Part shown: positions 34,868 through 48,149 of the stretch, in pieces
Numbering within the stretch: position 1 is the stretch's first letter
Layout: every line of letters begins with the position of its first letter
DNA from: Nothopassalora personata
Taxonomy: Eukaryota > Ascomycota > Dothideomycetes > Mycosphaerellales > Mycosphaerellaceae
Reading direction: 5' to 3'
Assembly: GCA_033816765.1 (NCBI GenBank)
Contig: CM066292.1
Coordinates: 4,092,001 to 4,156,000 of the forward strand
Length of the DNA stretch: 64,000 bases
Notes under the pieces: generated by a model
Databases searched by the model: none
What the model saw: the letters and a program-made list of their open reading frames with translations, nothing else
Told to the model about the DNA's origin: nothing
Translations under genes and position numbers: made by a program

Positions 34868-35186
34868 TGTTACGGATCGGTCTGGGGAAGCCCATAGCCA
34901 ACCAATCGATGCCAGCAGACCAGCGGATGCACCCGATATGCAGAGTGCTCTCAGTGCTCTCGGGTGCTCTCTCGAGAGAGCAGAGAGAGCAGAGAGAGCA
35001 GGAAAGATCACGCCAAGACACGGCACTATATAGACGACGCTCTTTTGCAAGTAGATAGGAGCCTCGTGCTCAACTCATTTTAAGTATACACCATATACTG
35101 TTTGGAACCACTACCTTCATAACTGATTGAGACATCCCTGCAAAGATCCAAGCCCGAGTTGTGATAACGTACAGCGGTTCCTAACA
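34868..35186 (+). repeat. Unmutated solo LTR, 319 bp
   Basis: TGTTACGG..CTAACA flanked by AAATG (34,863-34,867 and 35,187-35,191). CpA and TpG are frequent, unlike the surrounding DNA. Its start (TGTTACGG.TC.G.TCTGGGG) and AGCCAACCAATC resemble the Gypsy-1 LTR, so it is a related family. It contains a perfect 18-bp palindrome TGCTCTCTCGAGAGAGCA (34,965-34,982) followed by repeated GAGAGAGCA units. Recent insertion reduced to one LTR by recombination. Confidence 0.93.
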
Positions 35187-37279
35187 AAATGCCGCGCCTT
35201 AAGCCTAAGATTAACACGCTTAAGAAGGCTACCTCTAGGACTGTTATTAATAATGACCTAATCTAGAAGGTAGCTAAAATAAGCATACGTATATACTAGC
35301 GCGGTCGCGTCGCGGACGCGGGTGCCTTCTACCCGAGCGAGAATTAACGCTCTATATAACCGGAGAGGCACGACCTAGATACTAAACTATAGGTTTACGT
35401 AATGTAGCGCCCCCTATCGTAGAATCGCGAACAGTCTAAAGCGATAGATAGTTGTTACTACAACTGTAGCAGTTTAAAGCACTAAGCTAGTAATTGTAGG
35501 GCGATAAGGTCCTTAATATCCCGGGGCTACGTATACCTCGCCCCGAACAACTAGTAGTATCTAGGGAAAGAAGGCGATCTACGTCCTACTAAGTTCAACT
35601 TTCGGAGGGACTATAGTAAACCGAAACTGCTCTATATGCTCCCTCTACTCGAAGAACATTATAGGCCGATCGAGTTTAATAACTAGTATAAGATTCCCGT
35701 ACTACGTAAGTAATAGATAGGTAGGGACTACACTAGGGTAATAAAGGTCACGCCTCCTAATTATTCTAAGCCCCCTCCTAACTTTAGGCATTTAATAGAG
35801 TATAGCCCTTAGGACGCACGGTCTAGCTAAACGGAGAAGGCTACTAGTACATATTAGGTCTTATTCGGAGAAAGTGAAGTGGAGTAGGCGGTCGACTTAG
35901 GCGAACTTAACGAGGTATCTACCTATCCTATACAGTCTAATAAAGTGAAAGGGAAGGCACCCGTAGGCATTCTAAAGAATCCGCACCCGAGGACCCGGTC
36001 CTTAGCCTAGGATCTACGAGCCCGAGCTAAGGCTACTAAGAAAGTTCGCCTACAATTAGAATAGGAGATCCGGTAAGCTAAGATTAACTAGTAGGAGGTT
36101 AAAATGATTAACGAAGTTAGTACTTAAATGAGCGAAACTTAATCATTAGCTAAATTAGGGGTAACCCTAGGAAGGGGAAATAATGCCTAAGTAAATAGAT
36201 TAGGGAACGATGCTAACAAAGGACTGCCTAAGGATATACCTGTTAGTCCCGTAAACGCCCCCTTCGCATAAAGGAAGCGTATATAGAATGTCAAGACTAT
36301 AAGGATTAACAACTACGTCCGATAATATAGTTTAGCTAGTAATAGCCCGGTTATAAAGGAAGAGGGTATTATCTACTAGATTGATTAGATCCTCTGGATA
36401 ACGTTTCCTAATGTAAACGCCTAAGATTAGTTTCGATATAGTCGCTAGTTCGAGGCTACCCTCTTCGGTCGCGTTACTAACACCCCCGCTCTTTAGGAGA
36501 AGCTCGCTATAGTGCGACGCCTTATAGGAAAGGACCCTAAGGTTCGCACTAGACAAGTAGTCACCTATAAAGATGAACCTAAGTATAATAAGGAGGTCTT
36601 CTACGAAGATAGTTAGGCCTAGTATGTCGGAGTGTATTTAACTATACTTTACTCTAAGGGTGCGGTCCCTACTACTAAGCTATATAAGGACGTTAAGAAA
36701 ATCGGGCTCTCTAGTGTTCTTAATAACTTTACTATAGTCCCTAGTCCTTAGGTGGTAGCGGAGTTTAGGATAAACAAGAACTAGATTAGGTACCTAATTA
36801 ATAAGGGTTCCGAGGTGAATATTATCGGCTAGAGGAACGCTTATAGGTTTAGGTTACTAGTAATGTTAAGTACTTAGCTTACCTTTCGAGGTGCTAGAGG
36901 GCGGGCCCAGTTTAAAGGTGTTATAGGCAATTTAGATATTTAGGTATTTAGGGTTTACTACTAAGTGGACATGTTCATCTCCTCGGATCTAAACTCACTA
37001 ACAATCCTAGGACGTCCGTAGGCCCGTAAGGTGCGGCTTACTACCCGTAACTGCGATGATAGTTTATAGGAGGGGACTATTACTAGCCGCAAAGGTGAAA
37101 GTGTTATGTTTACTACCCTAGTTAGCTCGGATAGGTGTAAGACCCTTTAAGAACTGTTAAAAGCGTCGGGAAATAGAAGGGTAGGTTAAGTTACGGCGCT
37201 TAACCTACCGATTTGCTAAAGCCGGATTTGATAAAATTAGTAGGGTTCTCGCACTATCTCGGAGAAACCTCGGACTTTA

Positions 37280-37305
37280 ATTTACCGGTCCCGGGACCGG
37301 CAAAT
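37280..37305. repeat. 26-bp palindrome, copy 2
   Basis: Lies between the protease and RT regions of Gypsy-D. Contains ACCGGTCCCGGGACCGG; one mismatch from the perfect copy at 61,004. Confidence 0.85.
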
Positions 37306-39390
37306 AGCTATAGTAAGGAAAACGGGTACGACTACGACACGACGCATCTATAGGAACCTAGTAAGGCTCTAACGCCTAGTAACCATTTAGCTCACTTATT
37401 AGGATTGCTTAGAAGTGCTAGAATAAAGGAACGAGTTGTAGAAATTAGAATAGGCGCGTTTAAGGGAGATTCTATTACTAACGTTTATTTAGTTTAAGGA
37501 GATTAGCCCTCCGAGATCCTAAGGCAGTCTACATTAAATGCTTAGGCACGAAAGCAATAAGTAGGCTAACATATAGCTAATATTAGGATGCCGCAGGTCT
37601 TCACGATATATAAGCGTAAGGCGGATAAGAAGAAGCTAGTAGACGCGAGCGTTTACGAACGCCTAGAATCACGAGTTAAGGGAGATATAGAATAGAAGCG
37701 TAGGGCACTATACCTAGAATCTAAGATTCCTAAAGGACAAGGACCGTTCGATAGGAAGTACTTAACTAAGAAATTCTTAAGTATTAAGCGAGGTAGCCGG
37801 ATTACTCTAGAACGACTTACCTTAATTAAGGTTAGCATTAAGCTATTACTAATAGAAAGGGCCTTATTCGATAAGATGCTCTACAACCGGGAGGCAGTCC
37901 TCGCTTAGGATTTCAGTTACATAAGGTAAATTAGGCACGACGTCGTACCACCTTAGAAGATTAACACGGTCCCTTATAGGCCATAGTAGGCACGCCCTAT
38001 CCGGTTGCACCTAAGTCTTAGGGCAATTGTTAAGCGCATAATTAGAGCCCGGATTAAGAACAACATCCTAGAATACTTATAAGGGGCATACTCTAATAGC
38101 TAGTTCCTAGTCGTAAAGAAGGTTAATGCCTCTAGAAGCGATGTACTATATCGGTTAATTAACTTAGCTATGCTCCTAAATGAGGTTACTATACGCGATG
38201 CTAACATTCCACCGGACACGGATAGCTTCTTAGAGGATTTTACCGGTTACCGAGTCGCTTCACTTATAGACCTGTTTTTAGGTTATAATTAGATCACTTT
38301 AGATAAGTCCTACCGGGACTTAATAGCCTTTATAACCCCTCTTAGCCTAGTACGTAACACGACTCTGCCTTAAGGGGCTACTAATTCGGTTACTTAGTTC
38401 GTACGTGCGGTAATAAAGATTCTACTTAATTATATCTCGTATCGAGCGAAGCCGTTTCTCGATAACATCGGTATTAAGGGACTAACTAAGGACTATAGGA
38501 ATGCCGAAGTAGAGCCTAGGTTAAGGAGATAGGTCGTTAAGCACATCGTCTCCCTAGATCTAGTTCTTACTAACCTAGAGAGAGCTAGTACGGTGGTTAC
38601 TAGAGGCAAATCCCAATAGTTATATAAAAAGCTTAAGATTGTTAGGTACGTTACTAGCCCGGATAGTCGCTATCCTAACCTAAAGGTTATAGCTAATATC
38701 CTAGACTAGCCTACGCCCACCTGTATTAAGGAGGTCCGCACCTATATAGGGCTGTATGTGTACTTCCGGATATAGATTCCCTAGTTCGTTATTATCGCTC
38801 GACTAATGTATAAGCTACTAAAGAAGGGCGCCGAGTTTACCTAGATAGAAAATAAGCAGTTCTCGAAAGAAGAGGTTACTAGATATCTTATGTAGGCTCT
38901 AGCCTTAGTCACCCTCTACTACTTACCTAGTGCTAGGTCCATCTTTGTCTTAGTTAATGCTAGCGGTACTAGATAGGGATGTATCGTTTCTTAAGAATTA
39001 ATAGACAGCACTCGACGGCGTTACCCGGTGCGGTATAAGAGTAGAATCTAGAACGCGTTAGAATCTAGATATGATGCTAGCAAGCGAGAATGCCTTAGGG
39101 TCCTTAAGGGGCTTAAGAAGATCTAGAGATATGTCACTAGCGTTAATTTTGTCCTTAAGTTAATGTTAAGACACTTATATAGCAACTTAACCGGCCGGCT
39201 TCGGACCTGCCTAACTCGGTAATGGCCCGGTGGGTCGCATAGATTAGGCTGTTCACGTTCGAGGTGAAGCACGTTATAGGGACTAGGCACACTAGCCTAG
39301 ATGCCCTATCTCGTAGGCCCTCTACACCTTAGGAACCTAGGGAAACTAACGAAGACGATGTCGACCGGATAATTAATAATAAGCTGTTCG

Positions 39391-39516
39391 AGACAATGTA
39401 AGTAGATTAATGTATTAAGAATCTACTAAGCGCGAGAAAGTAAGATAAGCTACGAGTAAGTGCCTAAGGTAGCTAGGGCCTTAGTATCTAAGAAAGTGCT
39501 AGGACAAGTATTAAGT
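39391..39516. repeat. 126-bp direct repeat, left copy
   Basis: Matches 59,155-59,280 with no gaps. The only differences seen are three C/T positions. It separates Gypsy-D (left) from Copia-B (right). Confidence 0.92.
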
Positions 39517-42500
39517 CACCCATATAACGAGGCTCTAGATGTTACCGTGGGTGTATTACACACTAAAAGGTACTTGCGCTCGCTTACTAATACTATGCTA
39601 TCCTCCTCGTCCAACCCCTATGTCGTTATGCCCGGTAGTTACCGCGTAGTAGTAGTGTAGGCGTAGCTACTACTAAAATCGATAGGTGTTTCGCGCGTTC
39701 TTATTAGATAGCGCTAACACCGCAGTATAACGGTTATTATCTACTAAGATAAGACGATTAGCGCACTTAATGGTGTCGTCCAATTAGAGCCCTAATAACT
39801 GCTATTAATTAGGCTCGGTATTGTTATTAATTGCCGCCTTATAGTTAGCTATATTGAGCTACTGCACGAAGTTGGCGTGCTTAAACTGATCTAGTGCCTT
39901 CGTGAAGCCGTTAGCTACCTAGTCGTTAGTGCCTATCCACTTAACCGCGATCTTACCCTTAGTAATAGCCTTACGGATATAGTAATAGCGGGTGTCGATG
40001 TGTTTAGTACGACCGTCTACACCGCTACTTCGCTTCGTAATGTCGATCGCTAGCATGTTATCTTTATGTAAGGTAATAGGGAATAGCGGTCCCTTATAAT
40101 CCACCTCCTTAAGCAAGTTACTAATGCTAATAGCTTCCTTCGCTCTAAGCGTTAGTTAAACATACTTAGCCTCTATTAAGGAGAGCGTTACGATAGTCTA
40201 CCGACCTAACTTCTAGGAAATTAGTGCGCCTAGCATTGTAAAGACGAAGGCTCCTATAGAACGCCTATCGTCAAGATTATTAGCCTATGAGGTATCGACG
40301 TACCCCTTTAGCTAAAGATCGTGTACGGTATCTACGCCCTTAAAGCACAGTCCACGGTACTTGTAACCCACGAGATACTTCATGACCTGTACTAAAGCGT
40401 CTATATGTTCTATAGTTAGGTTTACGAGAAAGCGGTATAGTAAGTATATCTAATAGCTATAGTCCGGTCTAGTTATTATAACTACCTAGAGACATTCACC
40501 TATAGCCTTCTAATAACGGGCCTTTAGAGTGTTATCTACCTTATAATCTATAGGGGCCTTACGGTACTAGTACTTTGTATTTATCGGTACCTTAGGCGGC
40601 TTACCTAAGATGTTATACTCCTCCGCGAGCTTATAAAGATAGCCGTCTTAAACAATGCGGAGGGTGCGGTTCTTACAGTCTCGTATAATACGTATGCCTA
40701 GGTAATGGTGCACGTTACCGAGCTTACGCATCTTAAATTTAGTCTATAGCATTACTACGATTGCTTTAATACCGGTCTTCGCGATAATAAGTAGGTTATC
40801 TACGTAGATAATAATAATGGAGCCCGACACCTCGTGCTTAAACACGTAGATGTTGCTTATAACAGGGATAAACCTTAGTAAGCGTAGATACTTACTAAGC
40901 TCCTAGTACTAAAGTAGGGGTAATTGCTTTAGTCTATATAATACACGGCGAAGCTCGTAGACGTTATTATTCTACTCGAAACCGTGTAGCATCTTAACAT
41001 AGACCTTCTAGCCTATAATGATTGCATTAAGAAAGGTAGTTATGATATCGTACTACTTATATTTAAGATTATAGTAAGCGATTAGCGCGTAGAGCATGCG
41101 TAGAGTAGATAGCTTAACTACTACTACATACGTCTCGTCGTAGTCGCCTTTACGTTATGTGTCGCTACGGATAACCTAGCGCGCCTTAAAGCGACTAATC
41201 TTACCGTTTACGTCCAGCTTAATAGTATAGACCTATCTACCCTTTAGAACGCGTACGCCTAGTAGTAGTAAGGCCTTAACCTTATAGACCTAGGTCTCGT
41301 ATTGCTCGAGACTAGTGAATTTAGCCTCTTCGGCTACACGCTACTCGGCGTGTTATAGTATGCTTATTACGGCCTTATAACTCTTTAGTATAATAACAGT
41401 CGCTAGATCTAGCTAGTCCGTTACTACTACGAAAGCAGTTATAGTCGCATTTAGCATGTCGGTAAGCTACTTGCGGTCTTGCTTACTAAGCGAGTAATAT
41501 AGTGCCCTACGCTACTTGCGATTAGCTTCGTATTAATAGCTATTCTACGGATCTCGAACGTTCGCCGGAGGGCGCCTATTACGCTACGGGCGACCGGATA
41601 GCGTAGGTGGTACGGTAGGCTACTAAATAGGCTCTACCGGAGGTGTCGTAAAGTCGTCTTAATCCTTATCGTCCTTAATTGTCGGTCTCGGAGGCGTTAT
41701 TAGCTACACCTCCGGAAACTCGTCTAGTACCTTATCTTAATAGGTATCTACGACCTCCTATAACACGTCCTTATCGGATTGCTCGAGTAAAGTGTTAGTA
41801 GGCTTATTAATAACAGTAATGTTTTTAGGTAGCGTTACTACACCCCTAGAATTATTACCCCTAGGAGTTATACCTCGCTCGGCGTTCGCACGACGCGAGC
41901 CTTACTTAAGATTGCGCTCTACCGAGAAGATATCGTTTAGAGAGATAAGCTCGTTATCTTACTTAGCTTTAGGCTTACCGTCGAGAGCTAGTATAGGCTC
42001 GGTGCCCTTAATAAACTAAACATCCTTAGTTCGAAACACTCTATATACCTTAGTAATATAGACACGGTAGATAGTCCGGCTCTCGTATCCTATAAGCTTA
42101 CCCTATAGTAATCGTACGTTAAACTTCTTACCGCGACTAACGTTATAGTCGTAGATAAAGGCACGGTAGCCGTAAGCCTTTAGATGTAATAGGCTAGGTT
42201 ACACCGGTTAAATGCCTTACTACTTATTAATAACCTCCTAAGGTAACAGTCTATTAATAGCTACACTCGGCGTAAGGTTAAGTAGATAGACCGAAGCTTA
42301 TACGGCTTCTAGCTAAAGAGTAGGTAGTAGACTAGTATCAATTATTAGCTTACGTAACATAGTATACATGATGTGATTGCTAATCTCCGCACTACCGTTC
42401 TATTCTAAAGAATATAGTACCGTGACCTAAAGAGCGAAGCCTTTATCTTATGAAAGCGTAATAAGTGCATTACCGCCGTACTCACTACCCCTATCTATCC

Positions 42501-42956
42501 GGAAGATAGTAATTGATGTGTTGTACTACGTCTTTACCTAGCGGTTAACGATACGGATATACTAGGCAGCGCTATTCTTCTATACTAAGTAGAAGATAGC
42601 GCGCTTAAGACTAGTAAGGCAAGTAAATAGGGTAAAGTATTTCTCCTTACCGAGACCGAGGTTGCGGACCGTTACAATATCCACTATAACGATATAGAAT
42701 AGTATTGTAGGTCGCACTATTAGGATGCGGTTATAGACCTTATAACCCATCCCCTTACGGTAGGGGATGTACTCGCGTAGGTACTTACTAAGGTCACTAT
42801 TGCTAACAATAATAATGCGCTTATCGTTATGTAGCTGTACTAGCTTACGGCTATAAATGTGTCTAAGACGGCGGTGCTACAGGTCTCCTATAGTAGCTAT
42901 TAATAGCTTAGTCTTAGATAAAGTAAGCGCTACTAGCGAGCTCTTTAGCTTTAAGA
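39517..42956 (-). mobile_element. Copia-B, 3' part: integrase C-terminus, RT, RNase H (RIP-mutated)
   Basis: Minus strand, Ty1/Copia order. RNase H is best preserved (39,919-40,116: ..RTKHIDTRYYYIRKAI). RT lies about 40,300-41,300 with a YVDN catalytic box near 40,800 (YVDD before RIP), and integrase about 41,900-42,956. About 300 bp between the RNase H end and 39,517 is non-coding; an LTR could not be delimited. It continues at 50,260-50,380 and 57,420-59,154. Confidence 0.85.
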
Positions 42957-43132
42957 TGTTGTGAATCAGGTAACTAAGGTCTATGTTAGTTAGGACTTAG
43001 CACACACACACTATATTACACTGTTTTCTATAGCTAGATAGTCTCACACCTAGTAGCAATTCATAAGGGTTACTAATCCACCCTATCGTTTTAATCTAGA
43101 AGCTTATACTCGTTAAATACCTATTTATAACA
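42957..43132 (+). repeat. 5' LTR of Copia-C
   Basis: 176 bp, TGTTGTGAAT..TTATAACA. Followed at 43,133 by primer site GGTTATAAGCCCGAG. It differs from the 3' LTR by transitions. Confidence 0.95.
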
Positions 43133-43150
43133 GGTTATAAGCCCGAGTGC
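43133..43150 (+). promoter_or_regulatory. Primer-binding site of Copia-C (initiator-tRNA half type)
   Basis: GGTTATAAGCCCGAG directly after the LTR. With one RIP change reversed (TAA to TGA) it would complement the anticodon-loop side of initiator tRNA-Met (CUCAUAACC), the cleaved tRNA used by Copia-type elements. Confidence 0.6.
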
Positions 43151-46100
43151 TCCTCTACCTATCTAATTTAAAACCTGAATCGTTATCGAAGCTCCATTAA
43201 GGATTAGCTTGCCTTGCTAGTGGACTTAACCCTACATTTGTTTTACGGACAACTACCTAATCGATTTAAGAACTACTATAGGAGATCGGCACTAAGCACT
43301 AGTACTATAGTACAGCATCTAAAAGAGCTAGACTAGGTATGGAGTTTAGAAACAACACCTCTAGTAACCTAGTAAGATCCGCTAAGGACAACTAGGTGCT
43401 TAGGAAAGGCGTGCAGTTCCAGGCATAGAAATCTATGCTAATTAGCGCACTACTAGAGAAGGATCTAGTTAGATACGTGATCTATGATCTAGACTAGATT
43501 GACCTAAAGTACGCTCTAAATAGGGTAGCTTATAATTAACCCTAAGATGCAACTAAGAATGTCTAAGATAAGACTACCTAGAATAAAGCCCCTTAGGACA
43601 TTACTAGTAGTGCAGGATACAAAGCTGCCTATAAGCGATAGAAGAAAGAGGACATATAAGTATATAGCATTATTATAGCTAGATTGGATTCTACCCTAAG
43701 GCTAAATTTTAGAGATATAGACAAGTTAGCTAAGGAATTGTATAATTTAATTAAGGCAACATACAAGCTAGTCATTACAATTGATCTATATAACACTCTA
43801 AAGGTAGTTAGGCACATTAAGCTAGATGTTGCAAGACCTAATACATTGAAGTACTATAAAGACTTTTAAGCATAGGTGAATAATAACAAGACTGCTATAG
43901 AGCAATTTATTAGATCTTCCCTAGTTAATAACAAGTTAAGGCTTAAATCCTCTTTTGTCCTCCTAGATAGCATCTATAGATTGTACTTTATTAAAAGTCT
44001 AAACTATGTCGAATGGCTTAGGACATAGAGACATAACAATCCACTAGAATTAACTACCCTAGAGAGAATGTTCACAACTCTTAGGAAGGAGCAAGTACCT
44101 ACTACCCACAAGCCTAGTAATAGCTTTGTTAGAGCATTCTTAAGCAAGAATAATAATAAGCAGTGCATATAGTGCTCACATAAGCACACTAACGCGAACT
44201 GCTACAAGTAGCATCTAGAGAAGAATCCTAGGAATAGGTCTAAGAAGGGTAAAGACACCCTAAAGGATAGGGCAAAGAAGGTAAAGGGCAGTAAATCCCC
44301 TAGGAAGAGGATTGCTACAGCAATTAATAACTAGTCAGACTTATTATCTAATTAGGAGCACAGCTCTAATAGTAATAGGGACTAGAGATAACTACATAGG
44401 AGGTCTAGAGTAGCTATTGCAGTTGCACAACTAGTGTACATAGGAAGGACAGCAGCTACCGCATTAAACCTAATATTAATAGACAAAGTATATAATATAG
44501 GCACATCCTTCTATATCTACAATAATCTTATAGACCTTTAGAATGTTAGGCTAAGACTAAGGCCTACATGCTTCTTATAGGCCGTTAGGCAAGGATCTCT
44601 TACAACTAAAGGAGAATTGGAGTAGGTTATAAAGAACCATCTTAGCTAAGAGACCACCCTCCTCCTTCGTAATGTGCTTTACTTACTAGAGTTAGATACG
44701 ACACTAATCTCTATAGAACTCCTGTACAAGAAACATAGAGTTTACCTAGACAGACCATCTAAAATGCTGTTCTAGAAGGACAAGCCTATAGGCTTAGTTA
44801 AGATAATAAAAAATGTTATTGTCTTTAGGAACCTTAGGGTAAAGAGGGGTTCTAGGAAGGATAAAGACAGATTAGTACTAAAAGGACTTACTACTCTTAC
44901 ATTTACTAAGCTAAGAACTAACACAGTTAGATAGCATTAAAGGCTTAGGCATATTAGGAGCATATTACTCAATACTACAAAAGAAGCAGTTAAGGGCCTA
45001 GAAGATGTTAATACTACAGAGTTAGGGCATTATAAGACTTACAAGCTTACAAGGTCATAAAGAGTTGTTTTAAGAATCCCTAGGAGACCTACACTAGAGG
45101 CATTAGATAAAATCTATACTAACCTAGTTAGTCCAATCACTCTACTCTCTTATAATAGTTACGCATATTGCCTTATGCTTACGTGTGCTAAAACTAGGAT
45201 AAGATAGTACTTGCCACTTCTAAAGAAAAGTGCTGCTCTAACAGCAATTAAGACTTAGCTTACTATAATGTGGAACTACTACAAGAAGAAACCTAAGATC
45301 TAGTTCTTAGATAGTAGTAGGGAATTCAATAATATTAAACTTAGAACACATGCCTAACATAAAGGAATTAGATAGGATTTTGCATTACTATACACACCTA
45401 AGTAGAATAGAATTGCTGAAGCTTCGAATAAAGTTATTATTAATAAGGCTAGAGCCATGCTTATAGACTCTAGCTTACTATAGAACCTCTAGCCCTAGGC
45501 TATGGATTTTGCATGCTATATTACGAACCGCCTCTTCAACTTAACAATAAAAAATGTACCATAGATTAACTTTAAGAAGGACCTAGGCATTAATGTTAAA
45601 GAGATAGACTTAAGGAATGTAAGGAGGTTTAGATATAAAGCATACAAACATAACGACAATCACACCAAGTCTAAAAAGTTCTCTATAAGGGCGGACATAT
45701 AGTAGCATATAGGATTCTAGGGTAGTTCATTAACTAACTACCTACTATAGAAGCTATAGTAGGAGAAAGGAAAATAGGTCTACAAGATGACCTATTCCCC
45801 CTATATAACTTTTAATAAAGATTTCTTATAGAACTCGCAATACTAAATCCCTATAGGCAAGCAGGTCGCTTAGGGGGAGCAGATAGGGCAGACTGTTAAG
45901 AGCTCCTAGCTTACTACTAGTAATAAGCATGCTGTCCTAGATAACGAGATCACCTTCCTTAGACATCCCTATAATAACCCTAAGGACCCTTACTATAAAG
46001 GTATTCACATGCCTTATAAAGGGCTACACGAGCTAGAAGCGAGTCACTAACCCTATAAACCTTCAAGGGGAGCTATGCAGCTAGAGGGGGAGCTGCTGTA

Positions 46101-46217
46101 GCATAGTGACCAACCTGAAACACAAAGGGCTTCGCAACAAGACTCCCCTAACTAAGGTTAGTCTTAGGGGGAGCATAGGACAGAAGATTCACGTCCACTA
46201 TTTAGAGACACATCCCC

Positions 46218-46349
46218 CTAGCTCTAGGAACAGTCTCCTATAGAGCACACCTAGCTCTAGGAACAGTCTCCTATAGAGCACACCCAGCTCTAGGAACAAT
46301 CTCCTATAGAGTACACCTAGCTCTAGGAACAATCCCCTATAGAGTATGA
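46218..46349 (+). repeat. 33-bp in-frame tandem repeat in Copia-C
   Basis: Four units starting at 46,218, 46,251, 46,284 and 46,317. Each encodes an 11-residue Gln/Glu/Pro-rich unit (mutated form of LQEQSPIE..) between the integrase and RT domains. Units differ by C/T changes. Confidence 0.85.
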
Positions 46350-48149
46350 GCCTTAGACTTCATAGTCTAAAGAGCCACACTAAGAAGACACAGCCCCAGC
46401 TGTGCAAGAAGACCCTAATTAGGCCATAACACTATTCTACCCTGCCCTACACATTAGTAAGAGGAAGAGAGATAGGACTTATAAGCCTGTAAAGACTAAA
46501 CAAGCCAAGGTCTATCCTAAGCTAACTAGGAGAAGTTCAAGACAGAACAGATCCTATTATAATTAAAGCAAACTTAAGAAAGTATTCGCTACAATAGCTA
46601 TAGATAATGTAAAGAAGGGGAAGCTTGTAGATCCTGCCACCCTAACTAAAGCATTAAACAGACCTAATAGAGCTAAATAGATTAGGGCAATTAGAAAGGA
46701 ATTCAACTCCTTAGAAGACATAGAATATATTATATAGATCCTATTATAGAAAGTCCCTAAGGGCAGGAAACTGCTTACAGGAAAATAGGTCCTATACTAC
46801 AAGTATCTTCCTAATAGGTCCATTAAGAAGCGTAGAGCTAGATAGGTAGCAAAGGGGTTTACTTAAAAGCAAGGGACAGACTATGTTAAAACCTTTACTC
46901 TAACCCTAAGGCTACTAACAAGTAGGATCTCCTAGCCCTATGCATAGTTCTTAGCTAGAAGAGAAGACAGATTGATGTTAAAACAGCATTCATAAACCCT
47001 AACATTAATAGACCTTTGTACATTAAACTACTAGAAGGGGCAGAACTTATTAAGAAAGATCCATCTAACAAAGTCCTAGAAATTAAGAAGGGACTATATA
47101 GATTAAAATAAGCTGCAAACCTCTAGTACTATAATACTAAGGAAGCTCTAGAAGAATTAGGCCTAAAGAGACTTGATTCTAATACATGTCTTTTTTAGGG
47201 GGAGAATCTTTTAGTTCTCCTATATATAGATGACTTCTAGATCTTTAGCGACAGTAATTAGAAGATTAAGAGGTTCATTACTAGACTAAAGAAGAAGTAC
47301 TCCATTAAAACTGTCAACACTAACCTTTTCCTAGGCATGCAACTAAAGAGTAAAAAGAATAGAGATCTCTATGTCTCCTAAAAGTACTATGCTTTAGAGA
47401 AACTTTAGAAACATAGCCTAGACTTAGCTAAAAGTGTTAAGTATCCCCTTAACCGCCTATATAAAGCTTATAAAGAGCAATGCAACATATAGGATTACAA
47501 TCTGTTTAACACATTAATTAGGGAACTCCAGTACCTAGCTAACTAAACTAGGCTAGATATCTCCTATATAATAAACCACTTAGCTAAATTCTTAGCTAAT
47601 CCGGTAGTAGAACATATTACTACAGCAAAGCATGTTTAGAGATACATTGCTAGAACTATTAACAAGTGCCTAATCTTTAGAAAAACACAATCCCTAAAGC
47701 TAGAGATCTATATAGACTCTAATTTCTCTAGAGATCTAATAGGCAGATCCACCTTAGGACTCCTAGTCAAAATAGCTAGAAGTCCTGTTATCTAGAAATC
47801 CAACCTATAGAAGGAGATAGTGCTGTTAAGCACTAAAGCAGAGTATGTAGCCTTAACTAAATGCTATAGGGAAGTAATGTAGTTAAGAAATCTACTCTAT
47901 AAAACCTAGAAAATGACTAACTACAAAGCTCAAGCCTTTAAGATCTTTGTAGACAACCAGTCTACTATTAAGCTAGTTAGAGATTACACTAACTACAGAA
48001 GAACTAAGCATGTTAGACTAAGGAACCACTTTTGTAGACATGCTCATAAAGAAGGCTTAATTGTAGTTAAGTATATCCCTACTGCATAGCAGCTTATAGA
48101 TTAGCTCACAAAGCTAAAGTCACTAAACCACATTCTCTAAGGGAGGCTT

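Larger units (their letters stand above)
35187..39516 (+). mobile_element. Gypsy-D: gag C-terminus, protease, RT, RNase H (RIP-mutated)
   Basis: After the solo LTR the gag frame continues to a Cys/His knuckle (about 35,453-35,498; spacing C-x3-C-x4-H-x4-C, wider than the usual C-x2-C). A protease-like region follows (about 36,780-37,050, ..ILGRP-type end), then RT (about 37,900-38,500) and RNase H (about 38,940-39,320, ending SLDALSRRP). The RT catalytic box reads FLDNIG at about 38,452; TGAC to TAAC by RIP would make this from FLDD. F(I/L)DD is typical of a fungal Gypsy-related lineage distinct from the YMDD chromoviruses above. Integrase continues beyond Copia-B at 59,281. Confidence 0.75.
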
